64,000 nt of DNA from Bacillus spongiae (GTDB lineage: Bacteria; Bacillota; Bacilli; Bacillales; Bacillaceae_K). The position numbers were made by a program, and so were the translations under genes. The stretch lies in the NCBI RefSeq assembly GCF_037120725.1, contig NZ_JBBAXC010000007.1, positions 155,094 through 219,093 on the forward strand, read 5' to 3'. Shown here in pieces: positions 62,453 through 64,000 of this stretch; position 1 is the stretch's first letter; each line of letters begins with the position of its first letter. The notes beneath the pieces are model-generated. The model saw only the letters and a program-made list of their open reading frames with translations, had not been told where the DNA came from and made no database searches.

Positions 62453-64000
62453 TTGATCAAGAAAAACTATGTTCAGACATCACCATTATCTGAGGGTCAA
62501 AAATCCTTTTATACTCACTATTGTATGACCCCAGAAAGTTCATTATATAATGAACGAGCTGCTTGGAATATCAGCACTGGAATTAATGTTCCTCACTTTA
62601 AACAAGCCTTAATTGAGGTAACGAAACGGCATAATATGATGCGAGTCAATTTCATCATGGAGAAGGAACCGGTACAAAAAGTATATAGTGAACCTATTCT
62701 AGATTTTGAACTCATTGATATGAAACATTGCGATCATTCGTATATAAGGGAATATCTTGATAAAGAAACACATAGACCTTTTAAACTAGAAGAAGAGCCC
62801 GTCTATCGATTTAGATTACTAGAAATTTCTAGCGATAAATATATCTTTCTCTTTATGTTTCACCATATTGCTGGAGATGGCGGAACATATTCAATCATTT
62901 TAGATGAAATAGGATATTTTTATAATAGATTAAATGAAGGAAAGGATCTTGATTTAGATTCTAATGTGAATAACTATTCTGACTTTATTGATTGGCAAAA
63001 GGATAAATTATCAGGTAAAAGAGGGGAGAAATTAAAATCAATATGGAAAAATAAGCTTTCAGGTAAACTGCCAGTTCTAGACCTTCCTAGTGATTACCGT
63101 CGACCACCTGTTCCTTCATATAGGGGAAATCTTTTTCCATTTAGTCTAAGTGATAAAGTCGTTAATAAGCTATATGAACTATGTAAAGAGAAGAACACGA
63201 CTCTTTACGCAGGGTTAATGTCACTATATGCTTCCTTTTTATATCGATATTCTGGACAGGAGGATCTCATTATAGGTACCCCTGTATCCGGAAGGAATAA
63301 TAAAAAGTTTCTATCAACAGCAGGGTATTTTGTTAATATTCTTCCCATTCGTGTTCATGTTTCAGAGGGTATATCTTTTTCGGATTTCTTTGATACAGTA
63401 CGGAAGGAAATGTTTAGTAGCATTAGATACGGCGAATATCCGTTTCCTCTAATGGTTGAAGATGTGAAAGCAAACATTCACTCTAGCTATTCACCTGTTT
63501 TTCAGACATCTTTGGTAATTCAAAAGGATAGTAGACAAAAAGAAGCAACAATGCTAGGGAATGCGAAAAATATAATAAATGTGCACGGCTTACATTTAGA
63601 GCCTATATTCATTGATAAAAATGTTTCGAAGTTTGATTTAACCTTGTTTGTAGAAGAAGAAATGGATAACAGTGTATGCTGCAATTTTGAATATAATAGC
63701 GATATTTTTGAACACAATACAATTGCGAGAATGGCAAGCTATTTTGTGAACTTTGTTACGGAAATTCTTGATAATCCAAATATAGAAATTTCGAAAGTCA
63801 GCCTATTAGATCCAACTGAGCAGAAGCAATTATTGATGCAATGGAATGGAATAAAAGCGGAGTATCCAAGGGATGCATTAATCCATCAGTTGTTTGAGGA
63901 ACAAGCCACCCGTCATCCAAAGGCCATTGCTGTTGTCTATGAAAATCAACAGCTGACTTACGAAGAACTGAATGAACAAGCCAATCAATTGGCTCATTAT
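62453..64000 (+). CDS. Non-ribosomal peptide synthetase, N-terminal part (condensation domain and start of adenylation domain; runs off the right edge)
   Basis: The gene starts with TTG at 62453 behind GGAGGG and stays open to the window end (516 residues visible). Residues about 8-440 are a condensation domain with catalytic motif HHIAGDG at 137-143; the adenylation domain begins near 471 with [15 protein letters not shown] and [17 protein letters not shown] condensation domain at the very N-terminus of the first NRPS protein is typical of lipo-initiation, where an acyl chain is attached first, as in surfactin and kurstakin assembly. The amino-acid specificity and the rest of the cluster lie outside the window. 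Confidence 0.92.
   Translation, partial: MIKKNYVQTSPLSEGQKSFYTHYCMTPESSLYNERAAWNISTGINVPHFKQALIEVTKRHNMMRVNFIMEKEPVQKVYSEPILDFELIDMKHCDHSYIREYLDKETHRPFKLEEEPVYRFRLLEISSDKYIFLFMFHHIAGDGGTYSIILDEIGYFYNRLNEGKDLDLDSNVNNYSDFIDWQKDKLSGKRGEKLKSIWKNKLSGKLPVLDLPSDYRRPPVPSYRGNLFPFSLSDKVVNKLYELCKEKNTTLYAGLMSLYASFLYRYSGQEDLIIGTPVSGRNNKKFLSTAGYFVNILPIRVHVSEGISFSDFFDTVRKEMFSSIRYGEYPFPLMVEDVKANIHSSYSPVFQTSLVIQKDSRQKEATMLGNAKNIINVHGLHLEPIFIDKNVSKFDLTLFVEEEMDNSVCCNFEYNSDIFEHNTIARMASYFVNFVTEILDNPNIEISKVSLLDPTEQKQLLMQWNGIKAEYPRDALIHQLFEEQATRHPKAIAVVYENQQLTYEELNEQANQLAHY

Overview
The window is low-GC DNA from a spore-forming Firmicute of the family Bacillaceae. The evidence is strong GGAGG ribosome binding sites, frequent TTG and GTG starts, a CotA-type spore coat laccase, two small YjcZ-type sporulation peptides, a Bacillus-type BirA box, a purine riboswitch and a class I cyclic di-GMP riboswitch. 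I see no rRNA, tRNA, CRISPR array, transposase or prophage. Nearly all genes fall into short operons bounded by hairpin terminators. Many native starts lie inside longer open frames; starts given here follow the ribosome binding sites.

Left part (1-11 kb). A truncated RND efflux pump (minus strand) is followed by a ferritin. Then comes a likely cell-cell signalling locus: a PlcR-type XRE+TPR regulator (minus), a divergent 66-residue secreted peptide carrying five copies of ELPPVH, and a secreted M4 neutral protease. This resembles the PlcR-PapR-NprB system of the Bacillus cereus group, but with a tandemly repeated pheromone. A biotin operon bioA-bioD-bioF-bioH-bioC follows behind a BirA operator; bioB is not in the window.

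Middle part (11-47 kb). These are mostly housekeeping and accessory genes: a DUF421 membrane protein, a histidine phosphatase, a membrane protein/TetR pair, a metallo-beta-lactamase-fold protein, three MFS transporters, CotA, YwbE, a repetitive DUF6944-like protein, an oxidoreductase, an M29 aminopeptidase, a ThrE-type exporter pair, a lipase-like hydrolase and a secreted protein with four 38-residue repeats. At 30-38.7 kb a response regulator and an intramembrane-sensing kinase precede two tandem copies of an ABC ATPase + large FtsX permease module. Each module has its own inverted-repeat operator, and the half-site spacing differs by exactly 10 bp. An SdpR/SdpI-like pair, an ECF sigma/anti-sigma pair, a cluster of four 70-bp structured repeats, peptidase E, an aldo/keto reductase and a 168-bp structured element complete this part.

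Right part (46.5-64 kb). Adenine deaminase is preceded by a purine riboswitch with the guanine-class specificity base. Divergently, a cyclic di-GMP riboswitch precedes EAL, GGDEF and globin-coupled chemoreceptor genes. A lipoprotein with a Ser/Gly-rich tail is paired with a glutathionylspermidine-synthase-like ATP-grasp enzyme, recalling E. coli YgiB/YgiC. A VOC protein and a DUF5068-like lipoprotein follow. The window ends with an NprR-like XRE+TPR regulator, two small minus-strand genes, a 46-residue secreted peptide fused tail-to-head with an unknown gene, and the beginning of a non-ribosomal peptide synthetase that starts with a condensation domain. This suggests a second peptide-signalling locus, possibly controlling lipopeptide synthesis.
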